NCBI GenBank assembly: GCA_035285595.1
Contig: JAYKGV010000006.1
Span: forward strand, 49,866-113,865
Length of the DNA stretch: 64,000 nucleotides
Direction: 5' to 3'
Origin: VGJW01 sp035285595
Lineage (GTDB): Bacteria > Cyanobacteriota > Sericytochromatia > S15B-MN24 > VGJW01
This document shows positions 15,795 through 24,048 of the stretch, in pieces; position 1 is the stretch's first letter, and each line of letters begins with the position of its first letter. Below the pieces are notes generated by a model. It searched no databases. It saw only the letters and a program-made list of their open reading frames with translations, and was not told the origin of the DNA. The position numbers and the translations under genes were made by a program.

Positions 15795-18700
15795 TTGGAC
15801 GCCTCCCCAGCGAGAATCGATTGGGGCAAGAAATCGTGAAGTGATGGTCTCGGCCGGGGCTGGCGCGGGCAAGACCGCGGTGCTGGTCGAGCGAATCCTC
15901 GAGGCCGCACTTGATCGGGAAGATCCGCTGCACCTCGATCGGCTCCTCGTGGTCACCTTCACGGATGCGGCCGCTAGAGAGATGCGCCAAAGACTCGAAG
16001 AGGCCTTGACCCAGCTGGAGCAAGCCCATCCGGCCGATCCCCTCGTTCGTGAGCAGATACAGCGCCTGGAACGTACGTGGATGTCCACGCTGCACGGCTT
16101 CTGTCAACGTGTCGTGAGACGTTGGGGACTCGCCGCGGGAGTCGCTCCGGACACCCGCCTGCTCGACGAAGGAGAGGCCCGACTGCGCCTGTCCCGCGAC
16201 CTCGAGCACGTGGTCGGCGAAGCCCTCGCCTCCGAGGATGCCGACATCGTGGCCTGCCTCGAGGGTTCGGCCCCAGACGGGGACCGAGCCCTTCTGGAGG
16301 CATTGTCCCAAGGGGTACGACGCTTGCTGAGCCTGCCGGATCCTCACGCATGGATCGAAAAGGCCCTGGAGGCGCACGGCGACGGGAAGGAGGGGCAACA
16401 TGCCCTGGATTGCTGGATCGCGACCCTGGCAGAAGACCTGGCAACCCGCCTGCAGTCCGCAACAGCCGCGTGGCATCAATGGGCGACAGACCTCGCGGCC
16501 ACGGGAGCCTTCCATTCACAGGCCGAGCACGGCCAAGGCATAGCTGAGGCTCTTGCCGATGCCGCAGCTCGCCTGCGATCACACGCGCTTCCAGCGCCCG
16601 AAACCTTGGTTGAGGTTGCAGCGGCACTCAGACCGGGTGCGTCTCCTCGCATCGCCAAGGGGGATGACAAGGAGGCTTGGGCTGATTGGGCGGCCCAACG
16701 CAAACGTCTGCAGGACCAACTGACCACCCTCAGGTCACACCCGCTGGCCAGTCCGGGCGCGGCCGACGGGGCCCTCTCCGCCCACCTTGCCGCAGCCCCG
16801 CAGGTCCGCGGCTATCTGAAGCTCCTGCACCGGCTCCTCCGCACCCATGCGGTGCGCAAGCGCGAGGCAGGGGTCATGGACTTCGGCGATCTCGAGCATC
16901 TGGCCCTGAGCCTCATGGACCCCGGACGGCCCGGCGGTACCGAGATTCTGGCCGCTCTACGCAGCCGATTCGATGAGGTCCTGGTCGATGAGGTGCAGGA
17001 TACCAACCCCATTCAGGAGGCCTTGCTGCGCCGGCTTCTCGACGCTGGGGAGGACGGTCCCAGGGCGTTTTTCGTCGGAGACGTCAAACAAGCCATCTAC
17101 GGTTTCCGCATGGCCGATCCGGCGCTGTTCCTTGCACGGCTCAATCAGGCGGAAACCTCGGCGGAGGCGAGGGCCCGTCGCATCGACCTGCCCCACAACT
17201 TCCGCAGTCGCGCGACGCTGCTCGAGGCTCTGAATGGCGTCTTCTCCCACCTATTCGATTGTTCCACGGGCGGCTTGGACTACGACGATCGAGAGGCGCT
17301 GCAACCCGGAGCCGACTATCCTGAAGTCGAAAATCCCGTGGCCTGCTGGGTCACCGTGCCCAATCCGGAGGAACTGGATCGGACCGAGGCTCAGGCGCGA
17401 GGCGTGGCCGCCCTCGTCGGACGGCTGCTCAGTCCCGAGGGTGCCGAGGTCTGGGACAAGGGGGCAAGCCGTCGTGCTCATGCCGGGGACATCGCCGTGC
17501 TGGTACGGGACGGAAGCAGCATCGGCCCCATCCGTGAGGCGTTGGAGGAGTCGGGCGTGCCCTCGGTCGGTAATCTGCGCGCCGGCTGGTTCGACACTCC
17601 CGAGGTGTCTTTCCTGCGTGACGTGCTTCATGTCCTCGACAATCCCCGCCAAGACCGGCCGCTGCTCCGCGTGGCGCGCAGTCGCCTCGGCAGCATGTCG
17701 GATCAGGACCTGGCTGACCTGCGCCAGTTGCGGCCGACCGGCCCCTTCCACGCCTGTATCCTCGACCCCATGCCTGCCGGTTCTCCGGCGGCGGATCGCG
17801 CTGGTTCCATGCTGGCGTGGCTCGCACCTTGGCGGAAACTGGCCCGCAGACTCGCCGCGGCCGAACTCGTCGAGCGTCTGCTGGAATCACCGGAAGTCCT
17901 TCAGGCCCTGGCCCACGAGGGTCCGACCGCATCGGCTCCTGCCAACCTCGAGGTGCTGCTGCAACGGGCCCGACTTGTTGCAATGGGAGGCTCGCGAGGG
18001 CTCGGGGCCTTCCTTGCCAATCTGCAGGAACTCGAAGACGAGCAGACCCGGATCGATCGACCTGCCCTGGCGGGCGAGAGTGCCCATGCAGTCCAGGTGA
18101 TGACCATCCATGCCTCCAAGGGGCTCCAATTCCCCGTGGTCCTGGTGCCCGGGCTCGATCGCAACTTCCCGACCAGGGATCACGCCGCGCCTTGCCAGAT
18201 CCACCGGGGAGCGGGGATCGGCATGAAAGCGCGGGACCCTCTGGATGGCAGCACCAGGGAGACCCCCGCGCGGCTGGCCGTGGCGCGCGAGAACCGTCGA
18301 GACGCCCTCGCCGAAGAGATCAGGGTCCTTTATGTGGCCATGACGAGAGCCCGGGAACAGCTCTACCTGATTTCGGGTCCTCCCCGTGGCACACTTCTCG
18401 CCCAAGCCACGGCCATCGCACGTGCCGGCGTGAGGCGCCTCACCCTCGAACATGCCCTTTCGTGCACCTCGTGGCTGGGCATGCTGACACCATTCTTTCT
18501 CCGCCACCCCGGGGCCGCGGTCCTGCATCACCACTGGGACCTCGAACCCGAGACCAGCCGACACCTGCTGGCGATGCCATCCTGCCAGCTCGGCCCGTGG
18601 CGTTTCCAGCACGAGACCGTCGAGGCCGCACGGCCTGCCCATCCCGACAGCTCCGACGCCGAGCCGGTGGAGAAGCCGCAACCGCCGCACGCCGATCCCT

Positions 18701-19350
18701 ACCCGTGGGAAGAGGCCACCCGTACCCCGGCCAAACGTAAGGTGACGGAGCTGGGACGCCCGGAAGAGACTCCAAAGCCTCGAAAACCGGAACCCTTCAG
18801 GCCACGTTTCATGCTGGGAGCCGACCGTGAACCCGGTCCCGCAGAGCTGGGCCAAGCCCTCCACATGGTGCTGCAACACCTTGCCCCGACGACACCCGCG
18901 ACCACGGAGGCTGCGAGAACAGTCATCGCTGACCTGCTGCAGCGAGGCATGTTGGCACCGGCACCTGCGCGACGCCTGAATCCGGAGGCCATCGCCTGGT
19001 GGCTCGACACTCCCTTGATGGCGAGGCTACGGGGGGGAGACAGTCACTTGCACCGCGAGGTTCCGTTCGCCCTTGCGGCTGATCGTCTGGGTCTGCCTTG
19101 CCCGCCGGGAGAAGCTCCCTTGATCCAGGGCATCATCGACGCCGTTCTCGAAGAATCCGACCATCTGGAGGTTTGGGATTACAAGACGGATGCTCCCGAT
19201 CGCAAGCCTCTCGGAGATTTAATCGCGGAACATCGGCTTCAGGTCGAGGTCTATGCGACCGCAGCCGAGCTGCTCTTCGGCAAGCCCGTGCGCGCGCGGC
19301 ACCTTGTCTTCCTGTCCCACAGGCAGATCGTGACCCTGGATCCTGCATAA
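15784..19350 (+). CDS. addA: AddA-type helicase-nuclease subunit
   Basis: About 1188 residues from GTG 15784, chosen because UvrD-type homology starts at once (TPPQRESIGARNREVMVSAG). It has Walker A AGAGAGKT, helicase motifs VVTFTDAAAREMR, LVDEVQDTNPIQ, GDVKQAIYGFR and MTIHASKGLQFPVV, the YVAMTRAREQLY motif, and a C-terminal nuclease domain with LEVWDYKTD. This is the superfamily 1 helicase plus nuclease layout of AddA (RecB-like). With AddB it unwinds and degrades DNA ends until a recombination hotspot. A bidirectional terminator follows at 19370. Confidence 0.95.
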   Translation: MATDWTPPQRESIGARNREVMVSAGAGAGKTAVLVERILEAALDREDPLHLDRLLVVTFTDAAAREMRQRLEEALTQLEQAHPADPLVREQIQRLERTWMSTLHGFCQRVVRRWGLAAGVAPDTRLLDEGEARLRLSRDLEHVVGEALASEDADIVACLEGSAPDGDRALLEALSQGVRRLLSLPDPHAWIEKALEAHGDGKEGQHALDCWIATLAEDLATRLQSATAAWHQWATDLAATGAFHSQAEHGQGIAEALADAAARLRSHALPAPETLVEVAAALRPGASPRIAKGDDKEAWADWAAQRKRLQDQLTTLRSHPLASPGAADGALSAHLAAAPQVRGYLKLLHRLLRTHAVRKREAGVMDFGDLEHLALSLMDPGRPGGTEILAALRSRFDEVLVDEVQDTNPIQEALLRRLLDAGEDGPRAFFVGDVKQAIYGFRMADPALFLARLNQAETSAEARARRIDLPHNFRSRATLLEALNGVFSHLFDCSTGGLDYDDREALQPGADYPEVENPVACWVTVPNPEELDRTEAQARGVAALVGRLLSPEGAEVWDKGASRRAHAGDIAVLVRDGSSIGPIREALEESGVPSVGNLRAGWFDTPEVSFLRDVLHVLDNPRQDRPLLRVARSRLGSMSDQDLADLRQLRPTGPFHACILDPMPAGSPAADRAGSMLAWLAPWRKLARRLAAAELVERLLESPEVLQALAHEGPTASAPANLEVLLQRARLVAMGGSRGLGAFLANLQELEDEQTRIDRPALAGESAHAVQVMTIHASKGLQFPVVLVPGLDRNFPTRDHAAPCQIHRGAGIGMKARDPLDGSTRETPARLAVARENRRDALAEEIRVLYVAMTRAREQLYLISGPPRGTLLAQATAIARAGVRRLTLEHALSCTSWLGMLTPFFLRHPGAAVLHHHWDLEPETSRHLLAMPSCQLGPWRFQHETVEAARPAHPDSSDAEPVEKPQPPHADPYPWEEATRTPAKRKVTELGRPEETPKPRKPEPFRPRFMLGADREPGPAELGQALHMVLQHLAPTTPATTEAARTVIADLLQRGMLAPAPARRLNPEAIAWWLDTPLMARLRGGDSHLHREVPFALAADRLGLPCPPGEAPLIQGIIDAVLEESDHLEVWDYKTDAPDRKPLGDLIAEHRLQVEVYATAAELLFGKPVRARHLVFLSHRQIVTLDPA

Positions 19351-19369
19351 ACGTCCAAAAACGGACAGA

Positions 19370-19391
19370 GCCGGACGGTTTCCCGTCCGGC
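19370..19391. terminator. Bidirectional terminator between addA and flagellin 1
   Basis: GCCGGACGG (19370-19378), a four-base loop, CCGTCCGGC (19383-19391): a perfect nine-pair stem. On the minus strand the T-rich CTCTGTCCGTTTTT follows, so it terminates the flagellin transcript. It also lies 19 bases after the addA stop. Confidence 0.8.
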
Positions 19392-19411
19392 CCCGCCGGC
19401 CTTGCTGGGTC

Positions 19412-20239
19412 CTAACGCAGCAGGGAGAGCACTCCCTGGGGCGCCGCGTTCGCCTGGGCGAGCATCGCCTGGCTCGACTGAGCCAGGATCTGGGAACGGG
19501 ACAGGTTCGACACCTCGGCCGCCATGTCGAGGTCGCGGATGCGGCTCTCGCTGGAGGCCATGTTCTCGCGCTGTACGTTCAGGTTGTTGATCGTGTGCTC
19601 GAGACGGTTGATGACGGAACCGAGCTTCGCACGGGTGCTGGACACCGTGTTGATGGCCGTGTCGAGGGAGCTGATCGCCGCCGCCGCCAAGGTGTGCCCG
19701 GCCATCGAAATCGAAGACAGGTTGAGCCCGCTGGATCCTGCCGTCATGTTGGCGATGGTCAGGGAGACACTCTGGTTCGCATTGGCTCCGATCTGGAAGG
19801 TCATCGGAGATGAGGAGAAGCCGGTAAGCAAAGCCTTGGTGTTGTACTGCGTCCGGCTGGCGATGCCATCGATCTCCTCCTGCAGCTGGACGATCTCGTT
19901 GCCAATCGCCGTCCTGTCATCGTCCACCAGGGTGTCATTAGCCGCTTGCACCGCCAGCTCCCGCATCCGCTGGAGGATGGCTTCGGTCTCGTTGAGGGCG
20001 CCTTCCGCCGTCTGGACGAGGTTGATGGTGTCTTGGGCATTCGCCGCAGCCTGCGTCAGACCCTTGACCTGTGCCTTGAACTTTTCGGCGATGGCGAGAC
20101 CGGCGGCATCGTCAGAAGCCGAGTTGATCCGAAGACCGCTGGACAACCGGCCCAGACTCTTGCTGAGCGCGGCATCATTGGCTCCCAGCGTACGATGAGC
20201 ATTCATCGCCGTGAGATTGGTGTTGATCCTGAGACCCAT
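19412..20239 (-). CDS. fliC: Flagellin 1
   Basis: A 275-residue flagellin. The N-terminal D0/D1 segment begins MGLRINTNLTAMNAHRTL and continues with LSSGLRINSASDDAAGLAIAEKFKAQ. The C-terminal segment contains RLEHTINNLNVQRENMASSESRIRDLDMAAE and ends in QGVLSLLR. The middle is short, so the surface D2/D3 domains of longer flagellins are missing, as in many 270-residue flagellins. It forms the filament, exported through the flagellar apparatus. A GAGGAG-type site precedes the ATG. It is the last of four flagellin genes in a row; its own sigma-28 promoter is less clear than those of copies 3 and 4. Confidence 0.96.
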   Translation of the reverse strand: MGLRINTNLTAMNAHRTLGANDAALSKSLGRLSSGLRINSASDDAAGLAIAEKFKAQVKGLTQAAANAQDTINLVQTAEGALNETEAILQRMRELAVQAANDTLVDDDRTAIGNEIVQLQEEIDGIASRTQYNTKALLTGFSSSPMTFQIGANANQSVSLTIANMTAGSSGLNLSSISMAGHTLAAAAISSLDTAINTVSSTRAKLGSVINRLEHTINNLNVQRENMASSESRIRDLDMAAEVSNLSRSQILAQSSQAMLAQANAAPQGVLSLLR

Positions 20240-20410
20240 GGGTCTTGCTCCTCCGTGATGGTGTACCGCCGGACATCCGTGCCCGACGCCTTACGGAACG
20301 AGAAGTGATTCCCGCAGGTGCGACGACCCTCTTGGCCGACGACTCTCCGGAACTTCCTGTTCCTTCTCCACCGTAGCAAAAAAAATCTGCTTCACAAGGG
20401 GGGCATGCCC

Positions 20411-20437
20411 TCAAGTTTCAACCGATCGCGCCGAATG
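20411..20437 (+). promoter_or_regulatory. Sigma-28-like promoter facing away from flagellin 1
   Basis: TCAAGTTT (20411-20418), eleven bases, GCCGAATG (20430-20437). This is close to the sigma-28 consensus TAAAGTTT-N11-GCCGATAA and to the two flagellin promoters in this window, but it points right, where no plus-strand gene lies. A transcript would run through the TTATGTC repeats and become antisense to the 3' part of flagellin 2. It may be a chance match or the promoter of an antisense RNA. Confidence 0.35.
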
Positions 20438-20443
20438 GCGCCG

Positions 20444-20492
20444 TTATGTCACACCCAGGCATCTTTATGTCGCGCCTGAACCCGGTTATGTC
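20444..20492. repeat. Three TTATGTC direct repeats at exact 21-bp spacing
   Basis: TTATGTC occurs at 20444-20450, 20465-20471 and 20486-20492, each exactly 21 bases from the next, about two turns of the helix. The spacers differ, so only the heptamer is conserved. On the minus strand, the coding strand of flagellin 1, it reads GACATAA. Exact helical phasing of a short conserved word is typical of binding sites for a regulator that contacts one face of DNA, such as OmpR/PhoB-type activators. They lie about 205-253 bases upstream of flagellin 1. Confidence 0.55.
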
Positions 20493-20542
20493 TACCCCCT
20501 TGAGTTTGGGCACCTACATAACGCGGCGTCGGGCATCGCCGA

Positions 20543-21370
20543 TCAACGAAGGAGCTGCAATAGTCCCTGCGCAACCTGATGGGCCTGGGCCGTCATCGCC
20601 TGGCTGGAACTGGTGATGATCTGCTGACGGACCAACCGGGCAGACTCTTCCGCCACGTCGACATCACGGATGCGACTTTCGCTTGACGCCATGTTTTCGC
20701 GTTGTACGGCAAGGTTGCTGATCGTGTGCTCAAGGCTGTTGACGACCGCACCCAGACGTGACCGCTCCGCAGCGAGCAGAAAGAGCGAGTTGTCGAGCGA
20801 CCAGAGAGTCTCCCGAGCCCACTCGTGGCTGGACACCGTCAGGTCCGAATGGGACACCCAGAGCGCATACGCCCGCATGTCGGAGACGGTCAAAGCCAGC
20901 GTCTGCCCCTCGCTGGCCCCAATCTGGAAGGTCAGCGGGGTGTCCATGTTGAAGCCGAGGAGCAACTGCTGGGTATTGAACTCGGTGCGGTCGGCAATCC
21001 CGTCCACCTCTCCTGACAACTGATCCAACTCATCCTTGACCACGTCACGCTCCTGAGTCGTCAACGTATCGTTGGCCGCACGAACCACCAACTCACGCAT
21101 CCGCTGCACGAGGGCAGTCGTTTCCTGCAGCGCCCCGTCCATGGTCTGGATGAGATGGATGGCATCCTGGGCGTTGGAAGCGGCCCGAGCCAAGCCTCGC
21201 ACCTGAGCCTTGAACCGTTCGGCCACCTGCAGCCCGGCCGGATCATCGGAGGCCTGCCGTATCGCAAGACCGCTGGCCAATCTGCCGATGCTGCGGTCCA
21301 GCGCACGCACGGCTTCATCATGGCGCACCGTGGCACCGCCAAGTGTCACGACCCCTATACGCAAAGACAC
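20543..21370 (-). CDS. Flagellin 2, divergent
   Basis: A 275-residue flagellin, plainly homologous to its neighbours (SDDPAGLQVAERFKAQVRGL, LEHTISNLAVQRENMASSESRIRDVDVAEE, QGLLQLLR at the end) but much more diverged. The conserved N-terminal GLRINTN...LNAHR is replaced by SLRIGVVTLGGATVRHDE. It starts with GTG and lacks the AGGAGG site of copies 3 and 4. No good sigma-28 promoter was found before it. It may be a minor filament or hook-proximal flagellin, or a copy losing function. Length and both ends of the coiled-coil core are intact, so it is not simply a pseudogene. Confidence 0.92.
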   Translation of the reverse strand: MSLRIGVVTLGGATVRHDEAVRALDRSIGRLASGLAIRQASDDPAGLQVAERFKAQVRGLARAASNAQDAIHLIQTMDGALQETTALVQRMRELVVRAANDTLTTQERDVVKDELDQLSGEVDGIADRTEFNTQQLLLGFNMDTPLTFQIGASEGQTLALTVSDMRAYALWVSHSDLTVSSHEWARETLWSLDNSLFLLAAERSRLGAVVNSLEHTISNLAVQRENMASSESRIRDVDVAEESARLVRQQIITSSSQAMTAQAHQVAQGLLQLLR

Positions 21371-21429
21371 CTAAAACATCAAGCCTCATAGGGGATCACC
21401 GCCAAGCCGACGCTCGACTTGAGACCAAA

Positions 21430-21458
21430 GGGCCCGGGAGGTTGAACCTCCCGGGCCC
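21430..21458 (-). terminator. Terminator of flagellin 3
   Basis: A perfect inverted repeat, GGGCCCGGGAGGTT against AACCTCCCGGGCCC, around a very short loop, 27 bases after the flagellin 3 stop on the minus strand and followed by CCCTTTGG. The high GC stem is strong although the T-tract is weak. It also separates flagellin 3 from the start of flagellin 2. Confidence 0.8.
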
Positions 21459-21484
21459 GTAGCTTGCGCGTGACCTCGCCGTCT

Positions 21485-22318
21485 CTAGCCCCTGAGCAAC
21501 TGCAAGACTCCCTGGGGAACTTGATTGGCTTGGGCCAGCATCGCCTGACTCGACTGGGTCAGTATCTGGTTGCGCGTCATCACCGAGACTTCGGCCGCCA
21601 TGTCGAGGTCTCGAATCCGGCTCTCGCTGGACGCCATGTTCTCACGCTGGACGCTAAGGTTGGCGATGGTGTGTTCGAGCCGGTTGATGATGGCGCCCAT
21701 CTTTGCCCGCTCGGCCGACACAGCGGCGATGGCTGCGTCGAGATTGGAAATCGCGGACGCAGCAAAACTATGGCTCGACACCGTCAGGTCCGTCCCGGTC
21801 ACCGCCAAGGCCGACGCTTGCATGTCGGACAACGTGATGGCCAGCGTCTGCCCCTCATTGGCGCCAATCTGGAACGACATGGGCGTGGTGACGAAGTCTC
21901 CGGTTAGCAGTTTCTTGGTGTTGAACTCAGTCCGGTCTGCAATTCCATCAATCTCGCCCGCCAGCTGATCAAGCTCGTTCTTGATGGCCAATCGATCCGA
22001 ATCCACGAGCGTATCGTTGGCTGCCTGCACGGACAGTTCGCGCATCCGCTGCAGGATGGCTTCGGTCTCGTTCAGCGCACCCTCCGCGGTCTGCAGCAGG
22101 TTGATCGTGTCCTCAGAGTTTTGGATGGCCATCGACAAGCCATTGATCTGGGCCTTGAACTTCTCGGCGATGGCCAAACCCGCCGCATCGTCGGCAGCAG
22201 AGTTGATACGAAGACCACTGGACAGACGGACCAGGCTCTTGCCCAGAGCCGTGTCATTGCCACTGAGCACCCGATGAGCATTCAGTGCCGTCAGGTTGGT
22301 GTTGATCCGAAGCCCCAT
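21485..22318 (-). CDS. fliC: Flagellin 3
   Basis: A 277-residue flagellin starting MGLRINTNLTALNAHRVL. The ATG at 22318 is chosen because AGGAGG lies eight bases upstream and homology begins exactly there; an upstream in-frame extension is not conserved. The conserved N-terminal core (LSSGLRINSAADDAAGLAIAEKFKAQ) and the C-terminal core ending QGVLQLLRG are complete and the centre is short. A sigma-28 promoter with the ideal 11-base spacer lies about 95 bases upstream (22414-22440). Confidence 0.97.
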   Translation of the reverse strand: MGLRINTNLTALNAHRVLSGNDTALGKSLVRLSSGLRINSAADDAAGLAIAEKFKAQINGLSMAIQNSEDTINLLQTAEGALNETEAILQRMRELSVQAANDTLVDSDRLAIKNELDQLAGEIDGIADRTEFNTKKLLTGDFVTTPMSFQIGANEGQTLAITLSDMQASALAVTGTDLTVSSHSFAASAISNLDAAIAAVSAERAKMGAIINRLEHTIANLSVQRENMASSESRIRDLDMAAEVSVMTRNQILTQSSQAMLAQANQVPQGVLQLLRG

Positions 22319-22413
22319 CCCGTCGTCCTCCTGGCTTGCGCGGTCACGTCCGTGTGCCTGCGCCACGGCAGGCCCGCTTCGACGTTTGGCCGACCATGCC
22401 GACCTGTGATGTC

Positions 22414-22440
22414 ATGTCGGCAGGCTTCGGAGAACCTTTA
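22414..22440 (-). promoter_or_regulatory. Sigma-28 promoter of flagellin 3
   Basis: Read on the minus strand: TAAAGGTT (22440-22433), eleven bases, GCCGACAT (22421-22414). Both boxes and the 11-base spacing match the sigma-28 consensus TAAAGTTT-N11-GCCGATAA. The FliA/WhiG-type gene at 3671 is the likely partner. Confidence 0.8.
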
Positions 22441-22446
22441 GGTGAA

Positions 22447-22475
22447 GGGCCCGGGCGAATTTCTCGCCCAGGCCC
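22447..22475 (-). terminator. Terminator of flagellin 4
   Basis: A hairpin with arms GGGCCCGGGCGA (22447-22458) and TCGCCC-A-GGCCC (22464-22475), one bulged base, 15 bases after the flagellin 4 stop. It lies just upstream of the flagellin 3 promoter, isolating the two genes. On the minus strand it is followed only by CTTC, so the T-tract is poor. Confidence 0.6.
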
Positions 22476-22490
22476 CGCTCACCCCCGCGA

Positions 22491-23324
22491 CTAACCCCGC
22501 AGCAGGCTCAGGACACCCTGGGGCGCCTGGTTGGCCTGAGCCAGCATCGCCTGGCTGGACTGGGTCAGGATCTGGTTGCGGGTCATCACCGACACCTCGG
22601 CCGCCATGTCGAGGTCGCGGATGCGGCTCTCGCTGGACGACATGTTTTCGCGCTGGACACCGAGGTTGTTGATGGTGTGCTGGAGTCGGTTGATGACCGC
22701 ACCCAGCTTGGCGCGCTGGTCCGAGACCAGTCTGATCGCAGTGTCGAGCTGCGTGATGGATCCTGCGGCAAACGAGTGGGACGAAACCGTCAGATCCCCA
22801 CTGCCTGCGCCAAGACCGGTGGCCGACATGTCTGCGATGGTGACGCTGATGGTCTGGGTCTCGTTGGCCCCGATCTGGAAGGTCATCGGGGTAGTGTCGA
22901 AGTCTCCCGAGAGGAGATTCTTCGTGTTGTACTGCGTCCGCTCGGCGATGCCATTCAGCTCGGACGACAACTGATCCAGCTCGTCCTCGATGGCCGTGCG
23001 GTCCTGGTCGACCAGGGTATCGTTGGAAGCCTGCACCGAAAGCTCGCGCATCCGCTGCAGGATCGCCTCGGTCTCGTTCAGGGCGCCTTCGGCGGTCTGC
23101 AGAAGGTTGATGGCATCCTCGCTGTTCTGCATCGCCATCGACAGACCCTTGACCTGCGCCTTGAACTTCTCGGCAATCGCGAGACCGGCCGCGTCATCGG
23201 AAGCGTTGTTGATACGCAGGCCGCTGGACAGACGGACGAGGCTCTTGCCGAGGGCGTTGTCGTTGGCCGTCAACACGCGGTGTGAGTTGAGCGCGACAAC
23301 ATTGGTGTTGATGCGAAGTCCCAT
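22491..23324 (-). CDS. fliC: Flagellin 4
   Basis: A 277-residue flagellin starting MGLRINTNVVALNSHRVL at 23324, preceded by AAGGAGG. It is closest to flagellin 3: the C-terminal block RENMSSSESRIRDLDMAAEVSVMTRNQ is nearly the same. Both D0/D1 coiled-coil parts are complete and the variable centre is short (about residues 140-190). The sigma-28 promoter is at 23417-23443. As the best-equipped copy for promoter and ribosome site, it or flagellin 3 is likely the major filament protein; this is inference. Confidence 0.97.
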   Translation of the reverse strand: MGLRINTNVVALNSHRVLTANDNALGKSLVRLSSGLRINNASDDAAGLAIAEKFKAQVKGLSMAMQNSEDAINLLQTAEGALNETEAILQRMRELSVQASNDTLVDQDRTAIEDELDQLSSELNGIAERTQYNTKNLLSGDFDTTPMTFQIGANETQTISVTIADMSATGLGAGSGDLTVSSHSFAAGSITQLDTAIRLVSDQRAKLGAVINRLQHTINNLGVQRENMSSSESRIRDLDMAAEVSVMTRNQILTQSSQAMLAQANQAPQGVLSLLRG

Positions 23325-23416
23325 GGTGGGCTTGTCCTCCTTGGACGGTGGGGAAGGGTCACATCCGTGCGACCCCTGGCTACCGGTACACCCCTTGCGA
23401 GGCTCCCGTATCCATG

Positions 23417-23443
23417 GATTCGGCAACCCTGCACCGCCTTTTA
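23417..23443 (-). promoter_or_regulatory. Sigma-28 promoter of flagellin 4
   Basis: Read on the minus strand: TAAAAGGC (23443-23436), eleven bases, GCCGAATC (23424-23417). It has the same spacing and the same GCCGA core as the promoter before flagellin 3, and lies about 93 bases before the start codon. Confidence 0.78.
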
Positions 23444-23535
23444 GGCGTTATGACAGCAAGCCTCCATTGCGCCGGGACCTTGGCCAGGGCACGGTCCCGG
23501 GTGTTCCCGACACCCCGAGCGAGAGGAGTCGCGCC

Positions 23536-24012
23536 ATGGCCCTGCGTCCCTGGTTTCCCCAAGGCGAGATCGATACTCTGCGGCAGCAGATGAACCGAAT
23601 GGTCCGCGACACCGAGAGGCTGTTCGCGACCTTCATCCCTGGCCTGCCTTCCAAGGCGACGACCGAGGAGGGCATGGCCTGGATTCCTGCTCCTGCCTGC
23701 GATCTCACGGTCGGCGAGGACGAATCCGTACTCGTGCTCGAGGTTCCCGGCATCGAGGCGCGCAACTTGACCATCGAAGCCCACGACGAAGGCATCACCG
23801 TGACGGGAACTCAGACGGTCGAGCGCACCATCGAAGGCGAAACCATGGTGCATGAGCGCGCTGCAGGGAAATTCCAGCGACAAGTCGCGCTGCCGTGCGT
23901 CATCGACCCAGAGAAGACCAGCGCTCAGCTGAAGCATGGCCTCTTGACCATCAAGATGCCTCACAAGGAGGGAAGTCGCCCCAAGGGGCGCCACGTCCCC
24001 ATCGCAGCCTGA
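23536..24012 (+). CDS. Hsp20/alpha-crystallin small heat shock protein
   Basis: A 158-residue small heat shock protein. The alpha-crystallin domain spans about residues 50-145 (CDLTVGEDESVLVLEVPGIE, ITVTGTQTVER, FQRQVALPCVIDPEKTSAQLKHGLLTIKMP). An aromatic N-terminal arm (PWFPQGEIDTL) and a short tail frame it. It holds unfolding proteins in an ATP-independent way. The ATG at 23536 follows GAGAGGAG; upstream in-frame codons lie opposite flagellin 4 and are not part of the gene. No CIRCE inverted repeat was found in the 211-base gap before it. Confidence 0.95.
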   Translation: MALRPWFPQGEIDTLRQQMNRMVRDTERLFATFIPGLPSKATTEEGMAWIPAPACDLTVGEDESVLVLEVPGIEARNLTIEAHDEGITVTGTQTVERTIEGETMVHERAAGKFQRQVALPCVIDPEKTSAQLKHGLLTIKMPHKEGSRPKGRHVPIAA

Positions 24013-24048
24013 GGTCACTCGCGGCGAGGGCTGGGGTAACATGACCGT

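Larger units (their letters stand above)
20240..20542. other. 303-bp intergenic region between flagellin 1 and flagellin 2
   Basis: No gene was found. From left to right it holds the ribosome site of flagellin 1, an A8 tract (20378-20385), a GGGCATGCCC palindrome (20401-20410), a rightward sigma-28-like promoter (20411-20437) and three TTATGTC repeats at 21-bp spacing (20444-20492). It must carry the flagellin 1 promoter and the flagellin 2 terminator, but neither matches a consensus well: the best -35/-10 guess for flagellin 1 is TTGTGA-N16-TACGGT across the T8 tract, which is weak. Confidence 0.6.

Noticed and set aside
19524..20198. Long plus-strand frames opposite the flagellins (also at 20670, 21570, 22576)
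   Set aside because: They resemble each other only because the flagellins beneath are paralogues; no independent signals.
20256..20300. Sigma-28 promoter for flagellin 1 (TAAGGCGT-N11-GTCCGGCG on the minus strand)
   Set aside because: The -10 lacks the GCCGA core seen in the other two promoters and is too close to the start codon.
20375..20400. T8 tract on the minus strand as flagellin 2 terminator
   Set aside because: No hairpin lies directly before the tract and it is about 160 bases past the stop, so a terminator is not supported.
23325..23535. CIRCE or other heat-shock operator before hsp20
   Set aside because: No TTAGCACTC-N9-GAGTGCTAA-like repeat is present; only the divergent sigma-28 promoter was found.
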